64,000 nt of DNA. It comes from Caulobacter ginsengisoli (GTDB lineage Bacteria > Pseudomonadota > Alphaproteobacteria > Caulobacterales > Caulobacteraceae). The stretch is from assembly GCF_030814835.1 (NCBI RefSeq), contig NZ_JAUSVS010000006.1, positions 124,001-188,000 on the forward strand, read 5' to 3'. Position numbers and translations under genes: made by a program. The notes under the pieces were generated by a model. It was not told the DNA's origin and did not search any database. It was given only the letters and a program-made list of their open reading frames with translations. Positions 15,993 through 24,679 of the stretch are shown one piece after another (positions within the stretch are counted from its first letter, which is position 1; every line of letters starts with the position of its first letter).

Positions 15993-17638
15993 GGCGTCTC
16001 CTTGGCCAGATAGGCATGCAGGGCGGCGACCACCTGGGCGCCTTCGCCGACCCCGGCGGCCACCCGCTTGACCGAGCCGGCACGGGCGTCGCCGATGGCG
16101 AAGACGCCGTCCAGGCTGGTCTCGAAGGCGGCTCTATGGTTGGCGCAGCCGTCGCCGGTCAGGACGAAGCCGGCCCGGTCGCGCTCGACCCCGGCGTCGG
16201 CCAGCCAGTCGGTGTTGGGCTCGGCCCCGATCAGCAGGAAGAGGTGGCGGATGTCGCGGCGGGTGATTTCCCCGCTGGTGCGGTGACGCCAGGCGCAGGC
16301 GTCGAGCTTGCCCTGTTGGCCGTCCAGGCCGCAGACCTCGACCCCGGTCACCAGCTCGATGTTGGGGGTCGCCTGGATGCGGTCGACCAGGTAGCGCGAC
16401 ATGGTGGCCGACAGGCCCTCGCCGCGGATCAGCATGAAGACCTTCACGCAGCGGGCGGCCAGGAACACCGCCGCCTGGCCGGCCGAGTTGCCGGCCCCGA
16501 CCAGGGCCACCTCCTGGCCCGCGCAGAGCCGGGCCTCAAGCGGCGAGGCCCAGTAGTGGACGCTGGCGCTCTCGAAGGGGGTGACATCGACATGGTCGAG
16601 CTTGCGGTAGCGGGCCCCGCTGGCGATGACCACGGCCCGGGCCCTGGCGGTTTCACCGGCCTGCAGGGCCAGTTCCAGCGTGCCGTCCCGGCAGGTCAGG
16701 CCGGTGACCTTGTCGGGAATGGCCAGCTCGACCCCGAACTTCTGGGCCTGGCTGTAGGCGCGGCCCATCAGGGAGAGCCCGGTGATGCCGGTGGGAAAGC
16801 CCAGATAGTTCTCGATCCTGGCCGAGGCCCCGGCCTGGCCCCCGAAGGCGTGGGCGTCGACGACCAGGGTCTTGAGGCCCTCCGACCCGGCATAGACCGC
16901 CGCCGCCAGCCCGGCCGGCCCGGCCCCGATGATGGCCACGTCATAGAGGGTATTGGGATCGATCGGCTCGACCATGCCGATGCAGCGGGCCAGGGTCGCC
17001 TCGTCCGGGTTGCGCAGCATCTCGCCGGTCGGACAGAGGACGATGGGCAGGTCGGCCGGGACGGGATGGAAGGGCTCGATCAGGGCGGCGGCTTCCGGGT
17101 CGGTCTCGGGGTCCAGGCAGCGGTGCGGCTGGCCGTTGCGGGTCAGGAAGTTCTCCAGGCGCAGCACGTCGGCGTCGTCGGGCCGGCCGACGATCACCGG
17201 CCCGCCCAGGCCGCTCTCCAGCAGCCCGACCCGGCGCAGGATCAGGGCCCGCATGATGATCTCGCCCAGCTCGGCCTCGGCGACCAGGATGGCGCGCAGG
17301 CCGGAGGGCGGGATGACCAGGGCCTCGACCGGGCCCACGGCGATACTGTCGACCATCGAGGGGCGGCCAGCCAGCTGGGCCAGCTCGCCCAGGAAGCCGC
17401 CCGGGCCGTGCTCGACGATGGGCTGATGGCCGCCGTGGCCGTCGGCCTGGCTGACCTGGACGGCGCCCGACAGCACCACGGTCAGGCCGCGCCCGGTCTG
17501 GCCGGCCCTGGCCAGGGCCTCGCCGTCCCTGAAGCGGACGACCTCGCCGAAATGGCGCAGCCGCTCGATGGCGGCGCCCTCCAGGGTGGGAAACCGCTGG
17601 GGGTCGCGAGGATCGGCGATGGCGGGGCGTTCGGCCAT
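15989..17638 (-). CDS. Cyclic-nucleotide-binding domain / thioredoxin-reductase-like flavoprotein
   Basis: A 549-residue fusion. Residues 1-135 are a cNMP-binding beta barrel (LSGAVQVSQADGHGGHQ, GFLGELAQLAGRPSMVDS); about 140-220 form a thioredoxin-like linker (VGRPDDADVLRLENFLTRNG); about 230-549 are a two-domain flavin reductase with FAD motif IIGAGPAGLAAAVYA, NAD(P)H motif ALVGAGNSAGQAA near 378, and FAIGDAR near 515. The redox CxxC of thioredoxin reductase is replaced: the segment reads VHYWASPLEARLC, so it cannot reduce thioredoxin by the normal mechanism. It may transfer electrons to another acceptor under cyclic-nucleotide control. Operon with the UBP zinc finger gene. Confidence 0.93.
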   Translation of the reverse strand: MAERPAIADPRDPQRFPTLEGAAIERLRHFGEVVRFRDGEALARAGQTGRGLTVVLSGAVQVSQADGHGGHQPIVEHGPGGFLGELAQLAGRPSMVDSIAVGPVEALVIPPSGLRAILVAEAELGEIIMRALILRRVGLLESGLGGPVIVGRPDDADVLRLENFLTRNGQPHRCLDPETDPEAAALIEPFHPVPADLPIVLCPTGEMLRNPDEATLARCIGMVEPIDPNTLYDVAIIGAGPAGLAAAVYAGSEGLKTLVVDAHAFGGQAGASARIENYLGFPTGITGLSLMGRAYSQAQKFGVELAIPDKVTGLTCRDGTLELALQAGETARARAVVIASGARYRKLDHVDVTPFESASVHYWASPLEARLCAGQEVALVGAGNSAGQAAVFLAARCVKVFMLIRGEGLSATMSRYLVDRIQATPNIELVTGVEVCGLDGQQGKLDACAWRHRTSGEITRRDIRHLFLLIGAEPNTDWLADAGVERDRAGFVLTGDGCANHRAAFETSLDGVFAIGDARAGSVKRVAAGVGEGAQVVAALHAYLAKETP

Positions 17639-17643
17639 GACGG

Positions 17644-19401
17644 CTAATCGTCGAGGGTCATGTGGTCCGGCGCAAGCCCCGCCTTGCGGCGGGCGATCAT
17701 AGTTTCGTAGGCGGTCTCGACGGTGCGGGTGAAGCGCCCGGTGTCGAAACCCCGGGCCGTCCTGCTGGCCAGCACCCGGGCCTTCAGGGCCGCCAGCCGC
17801 TGTGCATCGCGGCCGAGGGCAATGGCGGTCGCCTCATAGGTCTCGATGTCCGGCATGATCAGCTCGGGAAGGCCGCAGGCGGTCAGCAGGCTGGCGGCCA
17901 CCCGGGAGCCGAATGAGCCGCCCGGCAGGGTCAGCACCGGCAGGCCCATCCACAGGGCGTCGTTGGCGGTGGTGTGGGCGTTGTAGGGGGCGGTGTCGAG
18001 GAAGAGGTCGGCCAGCCGCTGCCGGGCCAGGTGCTCGGGGAAGGGCATGGGCGGGGCGAAGACCAGCCGGGCCGGATCGACCCCATGGCTGGCGGCGGCC
18101 TGGCGCAGGTTGGCGGTGCTGGCCGGGTCGTTCTGGAACAGCCAGAGGACGCTGCCGGGGACGCCGCGCAGGATGGCCACCCAGACCGCGAACCGCTCGG
18201 GGCGGAATTTGTAGTTGTTGTTGAAGCAGCAATAGACGACGCCGGTCTCGGGCAGGCCGAGGTCGGCGCGGGTGAAGGCGCGGTCCGAGATTTCCCGCCG
18301 GCGGTCGCTGACCTGGTAGGTCCCGGGCAGGCGGACGATCTTCTCGTCGAAATGCGGCTCCTCGCCGGGCGGGATGACCACGCCGTCGGCCAGCATGTAG
18401 TCCATGACGCCCAGGCCCATGGTGCAGGGCATGCTCAGATAGTTGACCTGGATCGGGGCGGCTCTGGCGAGCATGATCCCGGGCCGGGCGTTCTGGGTGA
18501 AGCCGGTCAGCTCGACGGCGATGTCGATGCCCCGCTCGCGGGCCAGGGCGGCGATGGCGGCGTCGGGCATCTCGCGCACATCGACGAAATGCTCGAAGCC
18601 GGCGCTGAGGCGCCGGCGCATGCCGTCGTCGCTGGCCGGGCCGTAGGAGAAGGCGGTGAGCTCGAAGCGGCTCCGGTCGATCAGCTCGACATGCTCGGCG
18701 ATCAGCCAGGCGATGGCGTGGTTGTGGTAGTCGCCCGAGACATAGCCCAGGCGGATGCGGTCTGAAGGGGGCGGTTCCGGAACCGGCGGGCCGGGCGGCC
18801 CCAGGGTCGCGGCCCAGGTCCGGGCGGCCTGGGCCTGCAGGGCCGGATCGTCGGTGAAGCCCAGGGCCAGGAAGGGCGTCGCGGCCCGCTCGCCCCGGCC
18901 GATGGCCGCCGCGACCCGGGCCAGATGCGCGTCGACGCCCGCCCAGTCGCAGAGCTTGAGCCGGGCGTTCAGCCAGGCCCCGTCCAGGAAGGGGAATTTC
19001 GGATCGGCGGCATAGGCCTCGCCATAGGCGGCGATGGCCTCGAGCGGCCGCTTGGCCTGGGCCAGGGCGTGGGCGCGGTTGTTGAGGGTGGAGGGGTCGC
19101 CCGGCCGCAGCCGCAGGGACTCGTTGAAGCTGACGATGGCCTCTTGCGGCCGGCGCAGATCGGCCAGCAGGTTGGCGCGGTTGTTCCAGGCGCCGGCCTG
19201 GGTCGGATCGAGCGTGAGGGACCGCTCCAGCGCCTCCAGCGCCTCGGCGCGGCGGCCGAGCAGGGCCAGGCTGTTGCCGAGGTTGTACCAGGCCTGGGGC
19301 TGGCCGGGGTTGCGGGCGAGGCTGCGTTCATAGCCGGCGACGGCCTGAGCGTGGCGGCCGGCCGCGGCCAGCCCGTTAGCCTTTTCCAGGCCGTCCTCCA
19401 T
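17644..19401 (-). CDS. TPR / O-linked N-acetylglucosamine transferase, SPINDLY family
   Basis: A 585-residue cytoplasmic glycosyltransferase (GT41-like). Residues about 1-160 are TPRs (QAWYNLGNSLALLGRRAEAL, AGAWNNRANLLADLRRPQEA, PSTLNNRAHALAQAKRPLEA); the rest is the OGT catalytic region: IRLGYVSGDYHNHAIAWLI, GIDIAVELTGFTQNARPGIM, APIQVNYLSMPCTMG, VVYCCFNNNYKFRPE, FLDTAPYNAHTTANDALWMG. ATG 19399-19401 was chosen because it directly precedes the TPRs and follows AAAAGGG; the open frame continues upstream only as a shadow of the divergent GGDEF gene. In Caulobacter-type bacteria such enzymes glycosylate protein, for example flagellin; the target here is unknown. Confidence 0.93.
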   Translation of the reverse strand: MEDGLEKANGLAAAGRHAQAVAGYERSLARNPGQPQAWYNLGNSLALLGRRAEALEALERSLTLDPTQAGAWNNRANLLADLRRPQEAIVSFNESLRLRPGDPSTLNNRAHALAQAKRPLEAIAAYGEAYAADPKFPFLDGAWLNARLKLCDWAGVDAHLARVAAAIGRGERAATPFLALGFTDDPALQAQAARTWAATLGPPGPPVPEPPPSDRIRLGYVSGDYHNHAIAWLIAEHVELIDRSRFELTAFSYGPASDDGMRRRLSAGFEHFVDVREMPDAAIAALARERGIDIAVELTGFTQNARPGIMLARAAPIQVNYLSMPCTMGLGVMDYMLADGVVIPPGEEPHFDEKIVRLPGTYQVSDRRREISDRAFTRADLGLPETGVVYCCFNNNYKFRPERFAVWVAILRGVPGSVLWLFQNDPASTANLRQAAASHGVDPARLVFAPPMPFPEHLARQRLADLFLDTAPYNAHTTANDALWMGLPVLTLPGGSFGSRVAASLLTACGLPELIMPDIETYEATAIALGRDAQRLAALKARVLASRTARGFDTGRFTRTVETAYETMIARRKAGLAPDHMTLDD

Positions 19402-19527
19402 CGCCGCAAACCCTTTTACCGCCTGGCCTGCGACCTCTTCGCCGCACGCCGTTATTGGAAACGCTTTTTTCGCACCTGTTAGCGATACTCCGCGCTTCAG
19501 GACAGTCCACGATCTGGAGTGTGGGGC

Positions 19528-21948
19528 GTGCTCAAGATCCTCTCGGCGCTGGTCTCCCAGCATGATCTGACCCTGGTCGTCGTCTCCGGCATGGTCTGCC
19601 TGGGCGCGGCCTTCACCGCCTTCAAGCTCTACAGCCGTATGCGCGGGGCGCGCGGCCTCGTCTACGGGGCCTGGCTGCTGCTGGCCTCGCTGGTGGCCGG
19701 CTCGGGGGTCTGGGCCAGCCAGTTCCTGTCGCTGCTGGCCTTCCAGCCCGGTGAAAAGATCGGCTATTCGCCGACCGGCGTCTTCACCTCGCTGATCACC
19801 GGCGTGCTGTTCATCAGCGGCGGCTTCGCCAGCTCGAGCCTCGGCCAAAGCCGTTCCAACCAGGTGGCCGGCGGCATGCTGCTGGCCTGCGGCCTGACCG
19901 CCCTGCACTACATCGGCATGTCGGCCTTCGTGGTCCAGGGCCAGATCGCCTGGGAGACCGCCACCATCGCGCTCTCGGTGCTGCTGGCCGTCGGCGGCTC
20001 GACCGCCGCCCTCATGCTGGCCGGCCGGGCCCGCTCCCTGCGCAGTCAGCTGCTGGGCGCCGCCAGCCTGACCGCCGGTTTCGTCGGCCTGCACTATGCC
20101 GGCATGGCCGCCATCACCATCACCCCGGACGCCAGCGTCTTCGTGCCCGAGCAGATGCTGTCGGGCGGGGTGATGACCCTGGCCGTGGCCTCGATCACCA
20201 CCCTGATCATCCTGGGCGGGCTGGGCGCCGTCCTCATCGAGGCCTCGACCACCCGCTCGGCCCTGGACCGCATCCGCACCCTGGCCAACGCGGCTTACGA
20301 GGGCATCGTCGTCATCCAGAACGGCCGGATCAACGACGCCAACCAGGCCTTCTGCGACCTGGCCGGCGCCCCGCTCGAGGACCTGACCGGCAAGCCGCTG
20401 CTGGGCGCCATGCTGAGCTTCGACGCCGGCCTGCCGACGCTCGGCGCGCTGGCCCAGGGCGACGCCCGCCGCGAGGGGCTGCTGCAGCCGGTGTCCGGTG
20501 GGCGGCAGATCCCGGTCGAGGTGTTCTCGCGCCTGATGGACGACGGGGCCCGCATCGAGACCACGGGCCTGACCGTACTGGCTGTCCGCGACCTGCGCGA
20601 GCGCCGCACGGCCGAGGAGAAGATCCGCTACCTGGCCGAACATGACGGCCTGACGGGCCTGCCCAACCGCAACAGCCTGCAGGGCCGGCTGATCGCCGCC
20701 CTGGACCGGGTCGAGGCGTCCGGCGAGAGCCTGGCGGTGATCTGCATCGATCTGGACCATTTCAAGGAAGCCAACGACCTGCACGGCCACCATGCCGGCG
20801 ACGCCCTGCTGGTCGAGACCGCCCGCCGCCTGCAGGCGTCCATCACCGCGCCGAGCTTCGCCGCCCGCCTGGGGGGCGACGAGTTCGTGGTCATCCAGAT
20901 CACCGACGCCGACCAACCCACCGCCGCCGCCGAACTGGCCGGAGGTCTGCTGGAAACGCTTCGGGCCCCGACCTTCTACGAGGGCCAGGAGCTGGCCATG
21001 GCCGCCAGCCTGGGGGTGTCGCTCTATCCGGACGACGGCCGCACCGGCGAGGCCCTGCTGGTCAATGCCGACATGGCCCTCTATCGGGCCAAGGAGGGCG
21101 GCCGGGGCGCCTACTGCTTCTTCAAGCGCGAGATGGACGAGACCATCCGCCAGCGCCGCACCCTGTCGCGCGAACTGCGCCAGGCCATCCTCGACGAGGA
21201 GCTGGTGGTCCACTACCAGCCCCTGGCCCGGGCCTCCGACGGCGAGGTCTGCGGCTTCGAGGCCCTGTGCCGCTGGCCGCACGCCACGCGGGGCATGATC
21301 CCGCCCGTCGACTTCATTCCCCTGGCCGAGGACAGCGGACTGATCGCCCCGCTGGGCGAATTCGTCCTGCGCCGGGCCTGCGCCGACGCCATGACCTGGG
21401 AAAAGCCGTTGCGGATCGCGGTCAACCTTTCGCCGCTGCAGCTCAACAACCCGACCCTGCCGAGCCTCGTCCACGAGATCCTGATCGAGACCGGCCTGTC
21501 GCCCAGCCGGCTGGAGCTGGAGATCACCGAGAGCGCCCTCTTCAAGGACTATCAGCGGGCGCTGGACAACCTGCGCCGGCTGAAGGCCCTGGGGGTGCGG
21601 GTGGCGATGGACGATTTCGGCACCGGGTTCTCCTCGCTCTCGACCCTGCAGTCCTTCCCGTTCGACAAGATCAAGATCGACAAGAGCTTCGTGGAGAACA
21701 TCAACGTCCACGACCGCGCCACGGTCATCGTCCGCGCCGTGCTGGGCCTGGGCCGCAGCCTGAACATCCCGGTGGTGGCCGAGGGGGTGGAGACCGCCGA
21801 GCAGATGGACTTCCTGCGCGGCGAGGCCTGCGACGAGATCCAGGGCTACGCGATCGGCCGGCCGGCCCCGGCCGACACGCTGTCGGCCTGGACGAACCGG
21901 GCGGCGGTCGAGCCGGTGAAGGCGAAGAAGGTGCGCAAGGCGGCTTAG
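19528..21948 (+). CDS. MHYT-PAS-GGDEF-EAL cyclic-di-GMP signalling protein
   Basis: An 806-residue membrane protein. The N-terminus has about seven hydrophobic segments with MHYT-type repeats (GVWASQF, LHYIGMSAF, LHYAGMAAI), a putative gas or metal sensor. Then comes a PAS-like region (AAYEGIVVIQNGRINDANQAF), a GGDEF domain (DGLTGLPNR, RLGGDEFVV near residue 450) and an EAL domain (CGFEALCRW near 576, NLSPLQL, MDDFGTGFSSL, VVAEGVET). Both catalytic signatures are intact, so synthesis and hydrolysis of c-di-GMP are both possible. The allosteric RxxD inhibitory site before GGDEF is absent (TAPS). GTG 19528 was preferred over GTG 19519 because GGAG (16-19) gives 8-nt spacing. Divergent from the OGT gene. 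Confidence 0.93.
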   Translation: MLKILSALVSQHDLTLVVVSGMVCLGAAFTAFKLYSRMRGARGLVYGAWLLLASLVAGSGVWASQFLSLLAFQPGEKIGYSPTGVFTSLITGVLFISGGFASSSLGQSRSNQVAGGMLLACGLTALHYIGMSAFVVQGQIAWETATIALSVLLAVGGSTAALMLAGRARSLRSQLLGAASLTAGFVGLHYAGMAAITITPDASVFVPEQMLSGGVMTLAVASITTLIILGGLGAVLIEASTTRSALDRIRTLANAAYEGIVVIQNGRINDANQAFCDLAGAPLEDLTGKPLLGAMLSFDAGLPTLGALAQGDARREGLLQPVSGGRQIPVEVFSRLMDDGARIETTGLTVLAVRDLRERRTAEEKIRYLAEHDGLTGLPNRNSLQGRLIAALDRVEASGESLAVICIDLDHFKEANDLHGHHAGDALLVETARRLQASITAPSFAARLGGDEFVVIQITDADQPTAAAELAGGLLETLRAPTFYEGQELAMAASLGVSLYPDDGRTGEALLVNADMALYRAKEGGRGAYCFFKREMDETIRQRRTLSRELRQAILDEELVVHYQPLARASDGEVCGFEALCRWPHATRGMIPPVDFIPLAEDSGLIAPLGEFVLRRACADAMTWEKPLRIAVNLSPLQLNNPTLPSLVHEILIETGLSPSRLELEITESALFKDYQRALDNLRRLKALGVRVAMDDFGTGFSSLSTLQSFPFDKIKIDKSFVENINVHDRATVIVRAVLGLGRSLNIPVVAEGVETAEQMDFLRGEACDEIQGYAIGRPAPADTLSAWTNRAAVEPVKAKKVRKAA

Positions 21949-22074
21949 AGGCCCCGGCTGCTCCCCCACGCCAACGGGAAGAGCCGGAAGAGCGGTCCTC
22001 CCACTTTTCCTCCACCCCGCCCTCAGAATTATTGCAACCGATCTTGTTCCAATTGCCTTGCGCCGACGCTGGCC

Positions 22075-22090
22075 GCGATTATGTAATCGC
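22075..22090. promoter_or_regulatory. Perfect palindrome upstream of the WrbA-like gene
   Basis: GCGATTA-TG-TAATCGC, arms 22075-22081 and 22084-22090, lies 36-51 bp before the start at 22126. Size and position fit a dimeric repressor site. The regulator is unknown. Confidence 0.45.
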
Positions 22091-22125
22091 CACTGTTCCA
22101 GTTTCGGAAAACAGGGGATTTACCC

Positions 22126-22734
22126 ATGACCACCAAGGTCGCCATCGTCTATCACTCCGGCTTCGGCCACACCGCCGTCCTGGCCGACAGCCTCGCCCAG
22201 GGCGTCCGCGACGCCGGGGCCGAGCCCGTGCTGCTGCACATCGAATCGCTGGCCCAGGACATGGGCCCGCTGGTCGACGCGGCCGGCGAGGCCGACGCCA
22301 TCGTCTTCGGCGCCCCCACCTACATGGGCGATGTCTCGGCACCGTTCAAAGCCTTCGCCGACGCCAGCTCCAAGGCCTTCTTCACCGGGGCCTGGAAGGA
22401 CAAGCTGGCCGCGGGCTTCACCAACAGCCACAGCTATGCCGGCGACAAGCTGCATGCCCTGTCCAGCCTCTCCATCCTGGCCGCCCAGCATGGGATGAAC
22501 TGGATCAACCTGGGGATTCCCTCCCCGGCCGTCACCGCCGCCGAGCGCGGCCCCGAGACCCTCAACCGGGTCGGCTCGTTCATCGGCCTCTCGGCCCAGT
22601 CCGACAACGCCTCGCCGGAAATCACCCCGCCGGCGGGCGACCGCGAGACCGCCCGCCTGCTTGGCGAGCGGGTGGCCCTCGCCGCCCTGCGCTGGTCGCG
22701 CGGGGCCCAGCCGGCGCTGGAACAAGCAGCGTAG
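22126..22734 (+). CDS. WrbA-like flavodoxin-family NAD(P)H:quinone oxidoreductase
   Basis: A 202-residue flavodoxin-fold protein: phosphate loop YHSGFGHTAVLADSLAQG, substrate/flavin loops APTYMGDVSAPFKAF and FTNSHSYAGDK, and the C-terminal ERGPETLNRVGSFIG. Family members reduce quinones by two electrons with FMN. The NAYCSF-type loops of canonical WrbA are only partly matched, so it is assigned to the broader family. It stands alone, with a palindromic operator candidate upstream and two hairpins downstream, and is probably induced by quinone or oxidative stress; this is inference. Confidence 0.82.
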   Translation: MTTKVAIVYHSGFGHTAVLADSLAQGVRDAGAEPVLLHIESLAQDMGPLVDAAGEADAIVFGAPTYMGDVSAPFKAFADASSKAFFTGAWKDKLAAGFTNSHSYAGDKLHALSSLSILAAQHGMNWINLGIPSPAVTAAERGPETLNRVGSFIGLSAQSDNASPEITPPAGDRETARLLGERVALAALRWSRGAQPALEQAA

Positions 22735-22832
22735 AGCCTGTCCCGATCAGGTCTTCAACCTGATCGGGATGAACAGGCTCTCCACTAAAAGCTGGAACGC
22801 AATTTATCCGCCGGCCCGGCGGATTGCGTTCC
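22734..22832. repeat. Two adjacent intergenic hairpins
   Basis: The first (22734-22780) pairs GAGCCTGT...CCGATCAGGT with ACCTGATCGG...ACAGGCTC; the second (22794-22832) pairs GGAACGCAAT with ATTGCGTTCC around an inner CCGCCGG/CCGGCGG stem. Neither has a T tail, so they look like palindromic repeats rather than classic terminators, though the first begins on the last base of the stop codon. Confidence 0.7.
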
Positions 22833-22904
22833 GGCCCCCCACTGCTTGACTTGCGCGGCGGGCGGGCCAAGTTCGGGGCGCTGCTTCGAACAAGGTCCGC
22901 CCGC

Positions 22905-23705
22905 ATGGCTCGCCGTCTCGCCCTGATCACCGGCGCCTCCGCCGGCATCGGGGCCGCCTCCGCCCGCATCTATGCCGACCACGGCTATGACGTGGCCATC
23001 ACCGCCCGGCGCGGCGATCGGCTGGAGGCCCTGGCCCAGGAGATCTCGCTGCGCTTCGGGGTCGAGGCCATTCCCATCGTCGCCGACCTGGCCGACCCGG
23101 CCGCCCCCGCCGCCATCCTCGAGGCCGTCGCCGCCCATGGCCGCGAGGTCGACGCCCTGGTCAACAACGCCGGCTACGGCCTGAACGGGACCTTCGCGGC
23201 CACCGACTGGATCGACCAGCGCGACAGCCTGCAGGTCATGCTGACCGCCCCGACCGAGCTGGTCCACCGGGTGCTGCCGGGCATGGTCGAGCGCAAGTTC
23301 GGCCGCATCGTCAATGTCGCCTCCCTGGCCGGTCTGGTCCCCGGATCGGTGGGCCAGACCCTCTATGCCGGCATCAAGAGCTACCTGATCAAGTTCTCCC
23401 AGAGCCTGCACCTGGAGAACCTCAACACCGGCGTGCATGTGACGGCCCTGTGCCCCGGCTTCACCTGGTCGGAATTCCATGACGTCAACGGCGCGCGCGA
23501 GATGCTGAACGCCTCCACCCCCGCCTGGCTGTGGCTGGGGGCCGACGAGGTGGCGGCCAGCGGCTACGAGGCCGCCGAGGCCAACCGCCCGGTCTGCGTC
23601 ACCGGCGCCCCCAACAAGGCCATCGCCGCCTTCGCCAAGCTCATCCCCGACGACTGGGCGTTGGCGCTGATGGCGGGGCAGGGGGGGCGGTTCCGGAAGG
23701 TGTGA
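22905..23705 (+). CDS. Short-chain dehydrogenase/reductase
   Basis: A 266-residue classical SDR. NAD(P)-binding motif TGASAGIG at residues about 9-16, NNAGYG, catalytic Ser in VNVASLAG and YAGIK (YxxxK). Arg residues after the second strand (TARRGDRLEAL) favour NADPH. The C-terminus is extended with a GADEVAASGYEAAEANRPVCVTG segment typical of the YqjQ/DltE-like group that includes acyl-carrier or ketone reductases. Substrate unknown. The ATG at 22905-22907 is chosen since the sequence before it lies within a palindrome. Single gene. Confidence 0.9.
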   Translation: MARRLALITGASAGIGAASARIYADHGYDVAITARRGDRLEALAQEISLRFGVEAIPIVADLADPAAPAAILEAVAAHGREVDALVNNAGYGLNGTFAATDWIDQRDSLQVMLTAPTELVHRVLPGMVERKFGRIVNVASLAGLVPGSVGQTLYAGIKSYLIKFSQSLHLENLNTGVHVTALCPGFTWSEFHDVNGAREMLNASTPAWLWLGADEVAASGYEAAEANRPVCVTGAPNKAIAAFAKLIPDDWALALMAGQGGRFRKV

Positions 23706-23730
23706 GGGCGGCATCGCCGGCCCTAAGAAA

Positions 23731-23875
23731 TTCACCACGAACAACACGAACAACACGAACGGTCCGAGCTGCTCCCTCGAATGACCCGCAGGGTCGGTGA
23801 ATCAAGACGGGCCTTCGGCCGAGCGCGCGCGGGTCATCGCCGCCCGTTCGTGTTGTTCGTGTTGTTCGTGGTGAA
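23731..23875. repeat. Family B intergenic palindrome, copy 2 (variant arms)
   Basis: Perfect 32-bp terminal inverted repeats (23731-23762, 23844-23875). The arms contain 9-bp units CACGAACAA where the other copies have CACGAACCA; both arms carry the change. The interior has a GAATC site. Confidence 0.9.
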
Positions 23876-23905
23876 GCCTAGCGGCGCCCACCGCCCCCGC
23901 CACGC

Positions 23906-24592
23906 CTACTGATACGGCGTCGCCACAGACGGCCTCACCATGCCATGCGTCACTTCCGCCATGCCGGCGATGACGAACTGCACCGCCAGGGCGCAGAGGA
24001 TCAGGCCCAGCACCCGCACCACGATGGTCATGCCGATCTTGCCCAGCAGCCGCGAGATCAGGGGGCTGAGCCAGAAGCACAGCATGGTCACCAGGCAGAC
24101 CGCCGCGATGGCCCCCAGCCCCACGCCCAGGCCCGCCAGGCCGAAATGGTGGGCCTCGCCGGCATAGATGACCGCCGTGGAGATGGCGCCCGGTCCGATC
24201 AGCAGCGGCATGGCGAAGGGCACCACCAGCCGCTCGAAGCGCTTGCGGGCATAGGCCCGGGCGGTTTCCGGCTCGCCGGTCTCGGCGGCGTCGGCGAAGG
24301 CGGCGGTGAAGTCGTCGCGGGTCATGTTCAGGCCCAGCATGAACAGGATCACCCCGCCGGCGATGCGGAAGGCCGGCAGCGAGATGCCGAAGAACTGCAG
24401 CAGCGACACGCCCGTGAACCAGAAGAAGGCCATGAACACGAAGGCGAAGGCCGAGATATAGGCGGCCACCCAGCGCCGGCCGGCCGGCGAGGCCCCAACG
24501 GTGGCGGCGGCGAACAGCGGCACGTTGCCGATCGGGTCGATCAGGGCGAACAGCGCCACGAAGAAGTTGACGAAGAACGCGCTCTGGCCCAT
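23906..24592 (-). CDS. MarC family integral membrane protein
   Basis: A 228-residue protein with about six membrane segments. Family motifs: FVALFALIDPIGNVPLF at the N-terminus (DPxGxxPxF), GGVILFMLGLNM, and VPFAMPLLIGPGAISTAV (PLLxGPGAIS). MarC/YchE proteins were once linked to multiple antibiotic resistance, but this has not held up and their transport substrate is unknown. It is monocistronic, convergent with the upstream SDR gene across a family B palindrome and divergent from pyrF. Confidence 0.93.
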   Translation of the reverse strand: MGQSAFFVNFFVALFALIDPIGNVPLFAAATVGASPAGRRWVAAYISAFAFVFMAFFWFTGVSLLQFFGISLPAFRIAGGVILFMLGLNMTRDDFTAAFADAAETGEPETARAYARKRFERLVVPFAMPLLIGPGAISTAVIYAGEAHHFGLAGLGVGLGAIAAVCLVTMLCFWLSPLISRLLGKIGMTIVVRVLGLILCALAVQFVIAGMAEVTHGMVRPSVATPYQ

Positions 24593-24679
24593 TCGAACCC
24601 CTTAGCCTTCAATTGAATCCGCCGCGCGACCCCTTCTCTAGGGCGGGTCGCGCCCGCGCGCCACCCGGGAGCTAAGACC

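Noticed and set aside
17644..21969. A single 1441-residue minus-strand open frame spanning the OGT and GGDEF regions
   Set aside because: Residues beyond the ATG at 19401 are the reverse reading of the MHYT-PAS-GGDEF-EAL gene on the plus strand, which has clear domain motifs. Only the part 17644-19401 has TPR and OGT motifs.
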